In this document: positions 1-8,311 of the stretch, one piece after another
How the letters are laid out: each line of letters begins with the position of its first letter
Numbering within the stretch: the first letter of the stretch is position 1
Assembly: GCA_029210265.1 (NCBI GenBank)
Contig: JARGNP010000004.1
Span: forward strand, 41,187-105,186
DNA: 64,000 nucleotides
Reading direction: 5' to 3'
Source of the DNA: Legionellaceae bacterium
GTDB lineage: Bacteria > Pseudomonadota > Gammaproteobacteria > Legionellales > Legionellaceae
The notes under the pieces: generated by a model
What the model was told of the DNA's origin: nothing
The model's database searches: none
Seen by the model: only the letters and a program-made list of their open reading frames with translations
Program-made: the position numbers and the translations under genes

Positions 1-45
1 CTAAATTTGGAAATAATTAAAATTAAAAAAGACACGGAGACGGTC

Positions 46-879
46 ATGAAAACAAAAATTATTTTAGCAGTTGCATTATCAGCATGCAGTGCGTCTACAT
101 TATTGCATGCGGGCGGCATGGGTGCTGCTAAGAAGCCCACACCTTTTTTAATTCCATTTCTTGCCGGTGAAGGTATGTACACTTGGCCGCAAGTTGATGG
201 CTATAGTGTCGACCTTTTAAATGCCACGGTCCAAGGACAAACACAAAATATACATATTACATCAAGTAATGAAAATCAAGGTTGGGGTGGACGTCTCGCC
301 GGTGGTTTCTTGCATCCGATGTCTGGACGATTTGAATCATTTTTAGGAAGTATAGAGGCCGGTTGGGGATACTATGGTTCGATGGACCTGAATCCGATTG
401 CAAGCACAGGAAATGGAACAACCGTGGCTGTATCCACAAGTGATGCGGGGATGTCGATGAGGCAGTACGGTGTCGACTTGTTGGCAGGGCTTGTGTATGA
501 CCAACCAAAGTATGATGTGTTTTTTAAAGTCGGTGCTTTAATTCAAAACTTGAAGCTTAAAGTCAATATTAATCCACAGGGCTTGGAGCGCACAGCTGGC
601 GCAGTACCTGGTCGAATTTCAACGGCATTGAACGGTGGTTATGCCATGAATCCAACCATGGTTAATGTCTTGCCTATGTTAAGATTAGGTGGTGGATATC
701 ACATCAGTAAGGATTGGTTAGCAACGGCGTCTTGGATGCATGCGTTTGGTTCGACATTAAAAATTAATATGCCAGATATGAACTTTTCAAGTAGAACCGT
801 GGGTAGTATGGCAGCACAGATTGCGAGTCCTTCATTGGATGCCGTGATGTTTGGTCTTGAGTACCGTTTTGCGAGCTAA
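46..879 (+). CDS. Outer-membrane beta-barrel-like protein, signal peptide
   Basis: A 277-aa protein with a clear Sec signal peptide (Lys-rich start, hydrophobic core, cleavage near LLHA-GG). The mature part is rich in glycine and alternating aromatic/polar residues and ends in FGLEYRF-AS, as expected of a barrel's last strand. The ATG at 46 is chosen because GGAG lies at 36-39; the frame is open upstream to position 7 but without a signal. The mature N-terminus GGMGAA resembles that of the two barrel genes at 43.9-45.2 kb and the AGTMGP type of Legionella outer-membrane proteins (family knowledge). Function as porin or adhesin is not determinable. A hairpin terminator follows. Confidence 0.75.
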   Translation: MKTKIILAVALSACSASTLLHAGGMGAAKKPTPFLIPFLAGEGMYTWPQVDGYSVDLLNATVQGQTQNIHITSSNENQGWGGRLAGGFLHPMSGRFESFLGSIEAGWGYYGSMDLNPIASTGNGTTVAVSTSDAGMSMRQYGVDLLAGLVYDQPKYDVFFKVGALIQNLKLKVNINPQGLERTAGAVPGRISTALNGGYAMNPTMVNVLPMLRLGGGYHISKDWLATASWMHAFGSTLKINMPDMNFSSRTVGSMAAQIASPSLDAVMFGLEYRFAS

Positions 880-913
880 TCTTATGCGTTAATGCATGGA
901 TACTGATAATATC

Positions 914-946
914 AAAAGCCTGTGAGTCATCTCAGGCTTTTTTTTA
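914..946 (+). terminator. Rho-independent terminator after barrel gene
   Basis: AAAGCCTG pairs with CAGGCTTT around a short TGAGTCATCT loop that can pair further (GAG/CTC), followed by a run of eight or more T. It lies 35 bases after the barrel gene and before rpiA. Confidence 0.8.
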
Positions 947-975
947 TTTAAACTATTTTATTAAGATGGGTGTAT

Positions 976-1623
976 ATGGAGCAATTAAAACAGCAGGTAG
1001 CAGAGGCAGCACTCGATCACTTGGATGATGTAACGACGTTAGGTGTCGGAACAGGCTCGACGATGACGTATTTTATTCGAGCTTTGGCTCGAATCAAGCA
1101 TCGTATTGATGGTTGTGTGGCTAGCTCAATTGCAACAGAGCAGCAATTGAGAGCGGCAGGCTTGCCTGTAATAAAGCTTGCAGTGGCTGAACCGCTTGCT
1201 TTATACGTGGATGGTGCGGACGAGGTCACACAGCATCGAAGTATGATTAAAGGCGGTGGCGGGGCGTTGACTCGGGAAAAAATCGTCGCAAATGCTGCTT
1301 CAAAGTTTTTATGTCTAGTGGATGAATCTAAACTTGTGCGACGTTTAGGCGCGTTTCCCGTTGCTGTTGAAGTGATTCCTATGGCGCGAAGTCTAGCTGC
1401 ACGTGCGCTTGTTAAGTTGGGGGGAGATCCGGTTTATCGCGAAGGATTTATCACGGATAACGGTAATCATATTTTGGATGTGCATAATTTAAATTTAGAC
1501 GAGCCGATGGCTATGGAAGACGCCATTCAGCTTATTCCAGGTGTGGTTGATAATGGGATATTTGCCAAACGCCCAGCCGATAAAGTTATTATTGCCCGGG
1601 CGAATGGTGTAGAAATATTCTAA
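976..1623 (+). CDS. rpiA: Ribose-5-phosphate isomerase A
   Basis: A 215-aa RpiA, which interconverts ribose-5-phosphate and ribulose-5-phosphate in the pentose phosphate pathway. The family motifs are present: GVGTGSTM near the N-terminus (phosphate loop), DGADE (catalytic acid region) and KGGGGALTREK. Length matches the family (about 216-220 aa). The ATG at 976 is preferred over an in-frame GTG at 970 because of the AAGATGG ribosome site at 963-969. It converges on polA with only six bases between the stop codons. Confidence 0.96.
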   Translation: MEQLKQQVAEAALDHLDDVTTLGVGTGSTMTYFIRALARIKHRIDGCVASSIATEQQLRAAGLPVIKLAVAEPLALYVDGADEVTQHRSMIKGGGGALTREKIVANAASKFLCLVDESKLVRRLGAFPVAVEVIPMARSLAARALVKLGGDPVYREGFITDNGNHILDVHNLNLDEPMAMEDAIQLIPGVVDNGIFAKRPADKVIIARANGVEIF

Positions 1624-1629
1624 CGTGTT

Positions 1630-4332
1630 TTAATGTGCTTCGTCCCAATTTGTACCTATGCCGATGGAGACGCGTAGCGGTACGGACAGTACCGCGGCAT
1701 TTTCCATGCAGGCTTGAACCGCAAGCTTAACGTCATCAAGCGCATGCTCTTGCACTTCAAAGACTAATTCATCGTGCACTTGCATGATCATACGTGCATG
1801 CTTTCCTGCCTCCGTTTGTTGCCACGTGGCAACGGCAAGCATGGATTTTTTTATAATATCTGCCGCTGTACCTTGCATGGGGGCATTGATTGCCGTGCGC
1901 TCAGCTGCTTTTTGACGCATTTTATTGCTTGAATTAATCTCGGGAAGATATAAACGTCTCCCAAACAGCGTTTCAACGTAGCCTTGGCGGTGTGCTTGCT
2001 CTCGTGTTTTTTCCATATATGCTTGCACGCCCGGATAACGTTTGAAATATTGCTCCATATAATCGCGCGCCTCTCCTCGTGAAACATCGAGTTGCTTGGC
2101 GAGGCCAAACGATGACATACCATAAATCAAACCGAAATTGATGGCCTTGGCACGTCGTCGCTGCTCAGACGTTACGGTGTCGAGTGGCACACCAAAAATT
2201 TCACTGGCTGTGGCGGCATGTACATCCCAATCGTTCTCAAAGGCACGCTTTAATGCAGGGTCGTCTGACAAATGCGCCATGATACGGAGCTCAATTTGAG
2301 AATAATCCGAAGCTAATAAAACATGATTGGGCGGTGCAATAAACGCTTTACGAATCAGCCGTCCTTCTTCATGACGAATAGGAATATTTTGTAAATTAGG
2401 ATCGCTGGATGAAAGACGTCCTGTTGCTGTAACAGCTTGGTTATATGATGTATGAACACGGCCTGTTTGTGCATGGATGCGTTTAGGTAAGGCCTCAATG
2501 TATGTGGAGACTAATTTTGTCAGGCTACGATATTCAAGAATAATGGCAGGCAAGGGATATTGCAGTGCCAGTTCTTGTAATACAGACTCGGCGGTTGATG
2601 GTTGGCCTTTAGGTGTTTTTGACAGCACGGGAAGCTGCAGCTCATCGTATAAAATCTCTTGAAGCTGCTTCGGCGAATTAAGATTAAAAACTTTTCCTGC
2701 CAGTGTGTAAGCTTCGTTAGCTAAAGTATCAATACGGATATTTAAACGCTCACCATGGGTTTTTAGTTGTGCTGTATTAATTAATACACCATGGCGCTCA
2801 ATGTCAGCTAAAACAGGTATAAGCGGCATCTCGAGCGTATGAAACACGCACTTGAGCGGTGTATCAATATCAAGGCTCGGATAGAGCGTTTGATGGAGCT
2901 TGAGTGTAACCGCGGCATCTTCTGCCGCATAAGCTGCGGCCTGCTCCACGGGAACGTGATCAAACGTACAAGCTTTTTTACCACGACCAACCACGTCTTC
3001 AAATGCGATGGTTTTATAGCCAAGATGACGCAAGGCCAGTGCATCCATATTATGGCGGCCGGCAGTGCTGTTGAAGACATAAGATTCCAGCATGGTGTCG
3101 TAGCTGATGCCGTTTAGATTAATATCATATTGCTTAAGTACTTCGTAATCATATTTTAAATTTTGCCCGACTTTGGGATGATTTTTGCTTTCTAAAAAAG
3201 GCTTGAGAGCCTTGAGCACGTGCTCACAAGATAACTGCGGTGTATTGTCAGTATGTGCCATGGGAATATAGGCGGCATGCTTTGGATCGATAGCAAGTGA
3301 TATACCAACCAACGATGCACTCATCGGATCAAGACTTGTCGTTTCGGTGTCTAGACAGCAAAGCGTTGATGTATTGAGTCGTTTTACCCATGCATCAAGT
3401 GCGGTTTGATCACGGATAATATCAAACGTAAATTCAAAGGCCGGTTGTTCGGTGGGTAGCGCCGGGGTTGTTTTCTTAACCGCGTCACTACCCCATTCCT
3501 TTAGCCAGACGTTCACTTCAAGATCACGCGCGAGTGTGAGTAAAACTTCACGATCGGGCGGCGTGGGTGATAGATCATCCAGTGTTTTAGGAAGTTCAAC
3601 ATCGGTCTTAATAGTAACCAATTGTTTAGATAGTGGGAGTATAGGGATGCTTTCACGTAAACGCTCGCCTATTTTTCCTCCGATCGAGTCGGCATTATCT
3701 AGCAAATTATCCAACGTATCGTGTGCGGTAAGCCATTTGACCGCTGTTTTAGGGCCGCACTGAGGAACGCCGGGAATATTGTCACTGGTGTCACCGACAA
3801 GCGTTAAATAATCTATGATTTGATCAGGGCGCACACCAAATTTGGTAGAAACACCTTCAATATCCAGTACCTGTCGGCTCATGGTGTTAATTAACGTGAC
3901 ATGTTCGTTTACCAACTGGGCCATGTCTTTATCGCCGGTCGAAATCAGCATGGGTCTTTGTTGCTTGCTTGCTTGTGTTGCGAGTGTTCCAATCACATCA
4001 TCTGCTTCAACCCCTTCGATAATTAATAGCGGAAAACCTAAGGCGGTTAAGATATCAATCAGCGGTTTAAATTGGCGTTTAAGATCATCAGGCATCGGGG
4101 GACGGTGCGCTTTATATTCAGGATACAAATCATTACGAAATGTTTTGCCCGGCGCATCAAATACAATCGCAAAATGAGAGGGTGAAGTATCTTTGAGTAA
4201 GCGTCTGATCATATTGACCACGCCATACACGGCGCCCGTCGGGTGACCTTCACTGTTGGTGAGTGGGGGAAGCGCGTGAAAGGCACGAAAAAAATAAGAC
4301 GAACCATCAACAAGAACAATCGGTGTTTGCAT
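1630..4332 (-). CDS. polA: DNA polymerase I
   Basis: A 900-aa full-length Pol I for Okazaki-fragment maturation and repair. The 5'-3' exonuclease domain covers about residues 1-290. The 3'-5' proofreading domain (about 300-490) keeps the metal ligands: DTE at 328-330, the NxxxD of GQNLKYD, and YAAED. The polymerase domain has motif A (DYSQIELR), motif B (RRRAKAINFGLIYG) and motif C (QVHDE, H853-E855). All three activities therefore look intact. It starts seven bases after the lpxD stop on the same strand, so the two are probably co-transcribed. Confidence 0.98.
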   Translation of the reverse strand: MQTPIVLVDGSSYFFRAFHALPPLTNSEGHPTGAVYGVVNMIRRLLKDTSPSHFAIVFDAPGKTFRNDLYPEYKAHRPPMPDDLKRQFKPLIDILTALGFPLLIIEGVEADDVIGTLATQASKQQRPMLISTGDKDMAQLVNEHVTLINTMSRQVLDIEGVSTKFGVRPDQIIDYLTLVGDTSDNIPGVPQCGPKTAVKWLTAHDTLDNLLDNADSIGGKIGERLRESIPILPLSKQLVTIKTDVELPKTLDDLSPTPPDREVLLTLARDLEVNVWLKEWGSDAVKKTTPALPTEQPAFEFTFDIIRDQTALDAWVKRLNTSTLCCLDTETTSLDPMSASLVGISLAIDPKHAAYIPMAHTDNTPQLSCEHVLKALKPFLESKNHPKVGQNLKYDYEVLKQYDINLNGISYDTMLESYVFNSTAGRHNMDALALRHLGYKTIAFEDVVGRGKKACTFDHVPVEQAAAYAAEDAAVTLKLHQTLYPSLDIDTPLKCVFHTLEMPLIPVLADIERHGVLINTAQLKTHGERLNIRIDTLANEAYTLAGKVFNLNSPKQLQEILYDELQLPVLSKTPKGQPSTAESVLQELALQYPLPAIILEYRSLTKLVSTYIEALPKRIHAQTGRVHTSYNQAVTATGRLSSSDPNLQNIPIRHEEGRLIRKAFIAPPNHVLLASDYSQIELRIMAHLSDDPALKRAFENDWDVHAATASEIFGVPLDTVTSEQRRRAKAINFGLIYGMSSFGLAKQLDVSRGEARDYMEQYFKRYPGVQAYMEKTREQAHRQGYVETLFGRRLYLPEINSSNKMRQKAAERTAINAPMQGTAADIIKKSMLAVATWQQTEAGKHARMIMQVHDELVFEVQEHALDDVKLAVQACMENAAVLSVPLRVSIGIGTNWDEAH

Positions 4333-4339
4333 GCGTGTA

Positions 4340-5392
4340 TTATTCCATGTTTTCAGAGCATTCGATCTGCTCTTTTAGTTGAGCGACTTGTTCTGCTAAG
4401 CGCTTGAGTTGTTTTCGCATCAGTGGAATACGCGTGGTCGACATTTCGTGTTCAATGGCTTTTTCGCGTGGTCTAGCTGGGCTTCCTAGATAAATTAACC
4501 CTTTTCTTAGATGCTTTTTAGGTGGTACACCGGCGCGTGCGCCAAGAATCACCTCATCATCAATACGAACATGGTCACTTACACCCACGCCTGCTGCAAA
4601 AATAACATGATCGCCACTGGTCGTGCTGCCAGCAACGCCTGTGAATGCGCACAGAATATTGTGCTTGCCTAGTTTGACGGAGTGGGCAACTTGAACCAGA
4701 TTATCGATTTTAGTGCCTTCGCCAATGATGGTTTCACCAATGGTTGCACGATCAACAATTGTGCTTGCGCCGATTTCGACGTTATCTTCGATAATCACAC
4801 GGCCGACGTGTGGAATTTTGATATGTTGACCGTTTTCGGGGGTATATCCAAAGCCATCTGAACCGATAACAGAAGACGCATGAATCGCCACGTGGTTGCC
4901 GATTTCAGAGTAGTCATAGATGCTAACATGGGCATGGATGCTTGTATTAGTTCCAATTTGAACATGATGACCGATATGAACATGGCTTTTGATTATGCAG
5001 TTATCACCGATGCGGCTGCCGGCCTCGATCACAACATAGGCGCCAATGGATACGTTTTGTCCGAGAACAACATCGGGTGCAATCACGGCTGTTGAATGCA
5101 CGCCTGGCTCAGGTCGAATCAAGGGATAAAAATGCTGAAGCAATTGCATGAAGGCTTTAAACGGATCGGCAACTTGAATTAACGGCTTGGTTGCTTGTTC
5201 GACGTGCGTTGCCACAAGAATAGCCGCGGCTTCTGATTTTTCAGCTTGTTCGAGATTATCTTTTCCGTCGGCAAAAATAAGTGAACCGGGTTTGATTTCA
5301 TCGATAGGAGAAAGCGCTGTGATGATGAGACGTTCATCTCCAATAACCTTCCCTTGAACGAGCGTGGCAATATCGGCTAAAGAGGCGTGCAT
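4340..5392 (-). CDS. lpxD: UDP-3-O-acylglucosamine N-acyltransferase
   Basis: A 350-aa LpxD, which adds the N-linked hydroxyacyl chain to UDP-3-O-acylglucosamine in lipid A synthesis (cytoplasmic, homotrimer). It has the N-terminal uridine-binding domain (1-100), then a hexapeptide-repeat left-handed beta-helix (about 100-310) and a C-terminal helix. The catalytic histidine is H237 in NLVQVAHSV, matching E. coli H239. It lies outside the usual bamA-skp-lpxD-fabZ-lpxA cluster and heads an lpxD-polA pair. Legionella genomes carry more than one lpxD, so this may be a second copy (inference). Confidence 0.95.
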   Translation of the reverse strand: MHASLADIATLVQGKVIGDERLIITALSPIDEIKPGSLIFADGKDNLEQAEKSEAAAILVATHVEQATKPLIQVADPFKAFMQLLQHFYPLIRPEPGVHSTAVIAPDVVLGQNVSIGAYVVIEAGSRIGDNCIIKSHVHIGHHVQIGTNTSIHAHVSIYDYSEIGNHVAIHASSVIGSDGFGYTPENGQHIKIPHVGRVIIEDNVEIGASTIVDRATIGETIIGEGTKIDNLVQVAHSVKLGKHNILCAFTGVAGSTTSGDHVIFAAGVGVSDHVRIDDEVILGARAGVPPKKHLRKGLIYLGSPARPREKAIEHEMSTTRIPLMRKQLKRLAEQVAQLKEQIECSENME

Positions 5393-5457
5393 GACGGTAT
5401 TTCCTTGGTTTTAAAAACTGTCGTTAGTATAACGCGAAGCGCATGTGGTTTCGAGAC

Positions 5458-5521
5458 GAAGTTGCATTTTAGATTCAGCAAACTAAAGTTAAGATATGGT
5501 TGTTATGTTTTTGAGTTGATT
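5458..5521 (+). promoter_or_regulatory. Promoter and leader shared with the downstream paralogue
   Basis: TTGCAT (5462-5467) and TAAAGT (5484-5489) are 16 bases apart. The whole 64-base stretch before the GTG aligns without gaps to 6894-6957, at about three quarters identity by hand count (48 of 64). Confidence 0.6.
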
Positions 5522-6886
5522 GTGATAAAAATAGACTTTCTTGGAAAGGATGGATCTTATACATTGCTGTCTAAAGTAGTGGAGCATGTTGCTACCATAA
5601 AAAAGCTGGAAGACGCTTTGGGCGCAGTGGTTGGGAACGACGGCGAACCGAGTGATCCGAATAAAACTGCGGCGTATATTGCTGGGCATATGAGATCTGC
5701 AGTTTCATTGAGTCAAAGTCTTGAGCAAGAGATATATAAGACCCAAGTAAGTGTTCTTAGCCACATGAGTCCAGATGTGCGTAAAACACTGGCAGACAAA
5801 ATAGACGCCATGTTTAAGCAGGTAAGCAAATTGGACTTTGATGAGATTAATATTGTGGATCAGACATCACATGATGCGGCATGTAAGCTTTTAAAAATGT
5901 TAGAGGCATATCAAGCGATTTTTCCGACGCAAATAGATCAGCATCTTAAGGGTGCACAAAAGGCATTAAGTGCAAAAATGGACGCTTATGAACTGCACAT
6001 GCGTGCTTATGTGTTTTCTACGCCTCCCAAATCTATGAAAGCATTATCTGTGCTTGAAAATTATGTAAACACGGAACTTAGCGCTATAGAGAAACAACCT
6101 GCTTGGCGAATCAGGCTAAACGCCTACGAAGCCTTAGAAACATTCGCAAGGAATGCATGTAGAGAGGATATTGAATTTATAGATGAGGCTGAGGAAAAGG
6201 CCGCAGATGAAGCTGCAGTCGCAGCCGCAATCTTAGTTGCAGCGGCAACTGAAGAACAGATTTTTTCTTGGGGCATGCTTTGGGAAAATATGTTGGCATC
6301 TTATTGGCCGGCACAGAACAATACACCTACGCCCAATCAAATGACTCCCAATAAAGATGCATTGGAGGCGGGCTCTCAAGCATTAATTGATCAAATTAAT
6401 AAGGCAGGGATAAAATCAAAGACGACGAGGATGACACACATACTAAATAAATTTCAGGATTTAACAGATAATTTTCAGCAGCACATAAATAACTGTCCAC
6501 GTATAGAAGAGGATACTGGGATTCAAGGAAAACTTGAAACGTTACTCCGTGATTTAGGCGAAGCAAAAAATACTTTAAAAGATACGGGCAATTTAGAGCA
6601 ATTTAGAATAACCGTGAATAATTTGTTTGACGCATTTCCAGATGACGCTAAATTTGAGATCAACGGCACAAGAACATGGTTCCAAAGAAATGTAATCAGG
6701 CCATTTGAACAATTTAAACAAGATGTGCATGTGTTATTTAAGTCAATTTTCAAACGAACGTTAGGAAAAAATATGGATCCACCCGGATTTTTTAATAAAC
6801 CCTTTGAGGCACATCAAAAAGATTTAGAAGAATCAGCTGATTATGAACCGCCGATAGCTGAACATGGAACACTGAGACCAAAGTGA
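5522..6886 (+). CDS. Unknown helical protein, paralogue 1 of tandem pair
   Basis: A 454-aa protein I do not recognise. Alpha-helical, charged, no signal peptide or membrane helix. It matches the next gene over most of its length: the PxxIDxxLxxAxxxLSxKxxAYEL block, the xxLSxLxxYVxxEL block, and the C-terminal WFxRxxxxPFEQFKxxxxxLxxxxxKxT block. An Ala/Glu-rich stretch (EEKAADEAAVAAAILVAAA) near residues 220-240 is absent from the paralogue. The GTG at 5522 is chosen because the paralogue starts at the aligned GTG; the frame is open 45 codons further, but that part overlaps lpxD. The last 25 residues hold an acidic patch then EPP, loosely like a Dot/Icm E-block signal (inference). Confidence 0.75.
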   Translation: MIKIDFLGKDGSYTLLSKVVEHVATIKKLEDALGAVVGNDGEPSDPNKTAAYIAGHMRSAVSLSQSLEQEIYKTQVSVLSHMSPDVRKTLADKIDAMFKQVSKLDFDEINIVDQTSHDAACKLLKMLEAYQAIFPTQIDQHLKGAQKALSAKMDAYELHMRAYVFSTPPKSMKALSVLENYVNTELSAIEKQPAWRIRLNAYEALETFARNACREDIEFIDEAEEKAADEAAVAAAILVAAATEEQIFSWGMLWENMLASYWPAQNNTPTPNQMTPNKDALEAGSQALIDQINKAGIKSKTTRMTHILNKFQDLTDNFQQHINNCPRIEEDTGIQGKLETLLRDLGEAKNTLKDTGNLEQFRITVNNLFDAFPDDAKFEINGTRTWFQRNVIRPFEQFKQDVHVLFKSIFKRTLGKNMDPPGFFNKPFEAHQKDLEESADYEPPIAEHGTLRPK

Positions 6887-6893
6887 GGTGGGT

Positions 6894-6957
6894 GAAGTTG
6901 CGTTTTACATTTTCCAAACTATAGTTAGGATATAACTGTCATTTTTTTAGGTGTATT
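6894..6957 (+). promoter_or_regulatory. Promoter and leader of paralogue 2
   Basis: TTGCGT (6898-6903), 16-base spacer, TATAGT (6920-6925), then TAGGATAT. Same length and layout as the leader at 5458-5521. An AGG-type ribosome site (TTTTAGG) precedes the GTG at 6958. Confidence 0.6.
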
Positions 6958-8226
6958 GTGATAGAAATAACCGCCATGGGTATTCCGAACTTAAAGACTA
7001 AAGTCGAAGCTGGTGATGTGTTTATACGGCAACTTAGGCAAGACCTACGTGAGATCCCTGAAAAGGATGCGACAACGAAATATATTTTAAAGCATTTACT
7101 GGACATCATCGCCTTAGGAGAAAGGTTAAAAAAGTACATTATTGGTAATGCGGGTGACATTGTGAATCCTTTTAAGCCATCAAAGCGTCAGGATTTATCT
7201 AAACAAATAGAAGAGCTTTTTTCACAAGCCAGTCAGATGAATTTTGAGCAGATAGATATATCGAGTGAGCAAGGGTACACGGCCACACAAAATTTGCTCA
7301 AAGTTTTTGAAGGGTTCCAATCTCTTTTTCCTGCTCACATTGATGAAAACCTTAGTCGCGCGCATAAAATATTAAGTGAAAAAATTACAGCTTATGAATT
7401 ATTAAATCGAGTCGATAGCAAGCCAGTGGAAGAAGATGTTGAGGTTTATGTGCCTTCTGAACCTGCGTCGTCGCTCGATACGTTATCAGCTCTTTCTCAA
7501 TATGTAGACGGAGAACTGAAACAGATTGCTAAAACACCCGATCTAAATGTAAAAATTGCGGGATATCAATTATTAAAAAGATTTACGGAAAATGCGTGCG
7601 ACGAGCTAAAGGTACTCGATGGTAACAAAACATCATTGAAGGAACGTGTTCGTGACGCATTTCACTCCAAAGAAAAGTTTAACCAAAAGACTGCTGATGC
7701 ACTTATTAACAAAATTTCTGACGCTTATGACGCAACAGTGCAAGAGCTGGATAAAAAAATAGAATTAATAATAAACAAGCATAAGAAGTTAACGGAAAAT
7801 TTCAATAAGAGAATAAATGACTCTCCTGATGACAAGGGTAAAGCTCAGCTGATCGAAAAGACTGCTCTGCTTGTTGAAAATTTAACTCGAGTCGCAGATA
7901 GGTTAAACGAAACAAAGGATATTTATGGATTTGAGACAGAAACGCAGTTGCTGCTGGATGATTTTTCAGGGTATTTAGAGAAAGAAGCGGATGCTTCTAA
8001 ATCTTGGTTTAAACGGTATATTGTTGAACCTTTTGAGCAATTCAAAGAAGCTATGATTAGCCTGATACAGCGCATGTATAAAAAAACACCGGAGGGTAGT
8101 ACGCCGCAGCAACTGGGTTTGTTTAGTGATTCAAAAAAATCAAATAAAAGAAGTTTTGAAGTCTATAAAGAAGGTTTAGAAAACTTAGGTGATGATGAAC
8201 CGCCGAGCAAAAAGTTTGGTGGGTGA
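6958..8226 (+). CDS. Unknown helical protein, paralogue 2 of tandem pair
   Basis: A 422-aa protein of no family known to me, clearly homologous to the preceding gene. Shared blocks are the FSQASQMNFEQIDI region near residues 85-97, AYELLNR, LSALSQYVDGEL, and WFKRYIVEPFEQFKEAM near the C-terminus. It is helical with coiled-coil-like lysine/glutamate stretches (about 240-330) and has no signal peptide. Starts with GTG. The C-terminal tail EGLENLGDDEPPSKK is acidic then basic, compatible with a type IV (Dot/Icm) translocation signal, but no motif proves this. Structural or phage-like roles cannot be excluded. Confidence 0.75.
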   Translation: MIEITAMGIPNLKTKVEAGDVFIRQLRQDLREIPEKDATTKYILKHLLDIIALGERLKKYIIGNAGDIVNPFKPSKRQDLSKQIEELFSQASQMNFEQIDISSEQGYTATQNLLKVFEGFQSLFPAHIDENLSRAHKILSEKITAYELLNRVDSKPVEEDVEVYVPSEPASSLDTLSALSQYVDGELKQIAKTPDLNVKIAGYQLLKRFTENACDELKVLDGNKTSLKERVRDAFHSKEKFNQKTADALINKISDAYDATVQELDKKIELIINKHKKLTENFNKRINDSPDDKGKAQLIEKTALLVENLTRVADRLNETKDIYGFETETQLLLDDFSGYLEKEADASKSWFKRYIVEPFEQFKEAMISLIQRMYKKTPEGSTPQQLGLFSDSKKSNKRSFEVYKEGLENLGDDEPPSKKFGG

Positions 8227-8251
8227 GTCATGCTTTTGAGGCCTGACGTGG

Positions 8252-8277
8252 TTGAATATAACGCACCATGATATAAT
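8252..8277 (+). promoter_or_regulatory. Possible promoter of the leucine-rich-repeat gene
   Basis: A perfect TATAAT at 8272-8277 followed by TAGG, with TTGAAT at 8252-8257. The 14-base spacing is short, so the -35 assignment is uncertain. Confidence 0.4.
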
Positions 8278-8311
8278 TAGGGCATGCTTTGTTTGGTGGT
8301 AATTGGATAAG

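Noticed and set aside
1851..4177. Several 60-110 aa frames on both strands inside polA
   Set aside because: Shadows of an intact, well-conserved gene; no ribosome sites or family patterns.
5387..5521. N-terminal extension of the first paralogue
   Set aside because: It overlaps the lpxD start and contains the promoter; the neighbour's aligned GTG at 6958 fixes the start at 5522.
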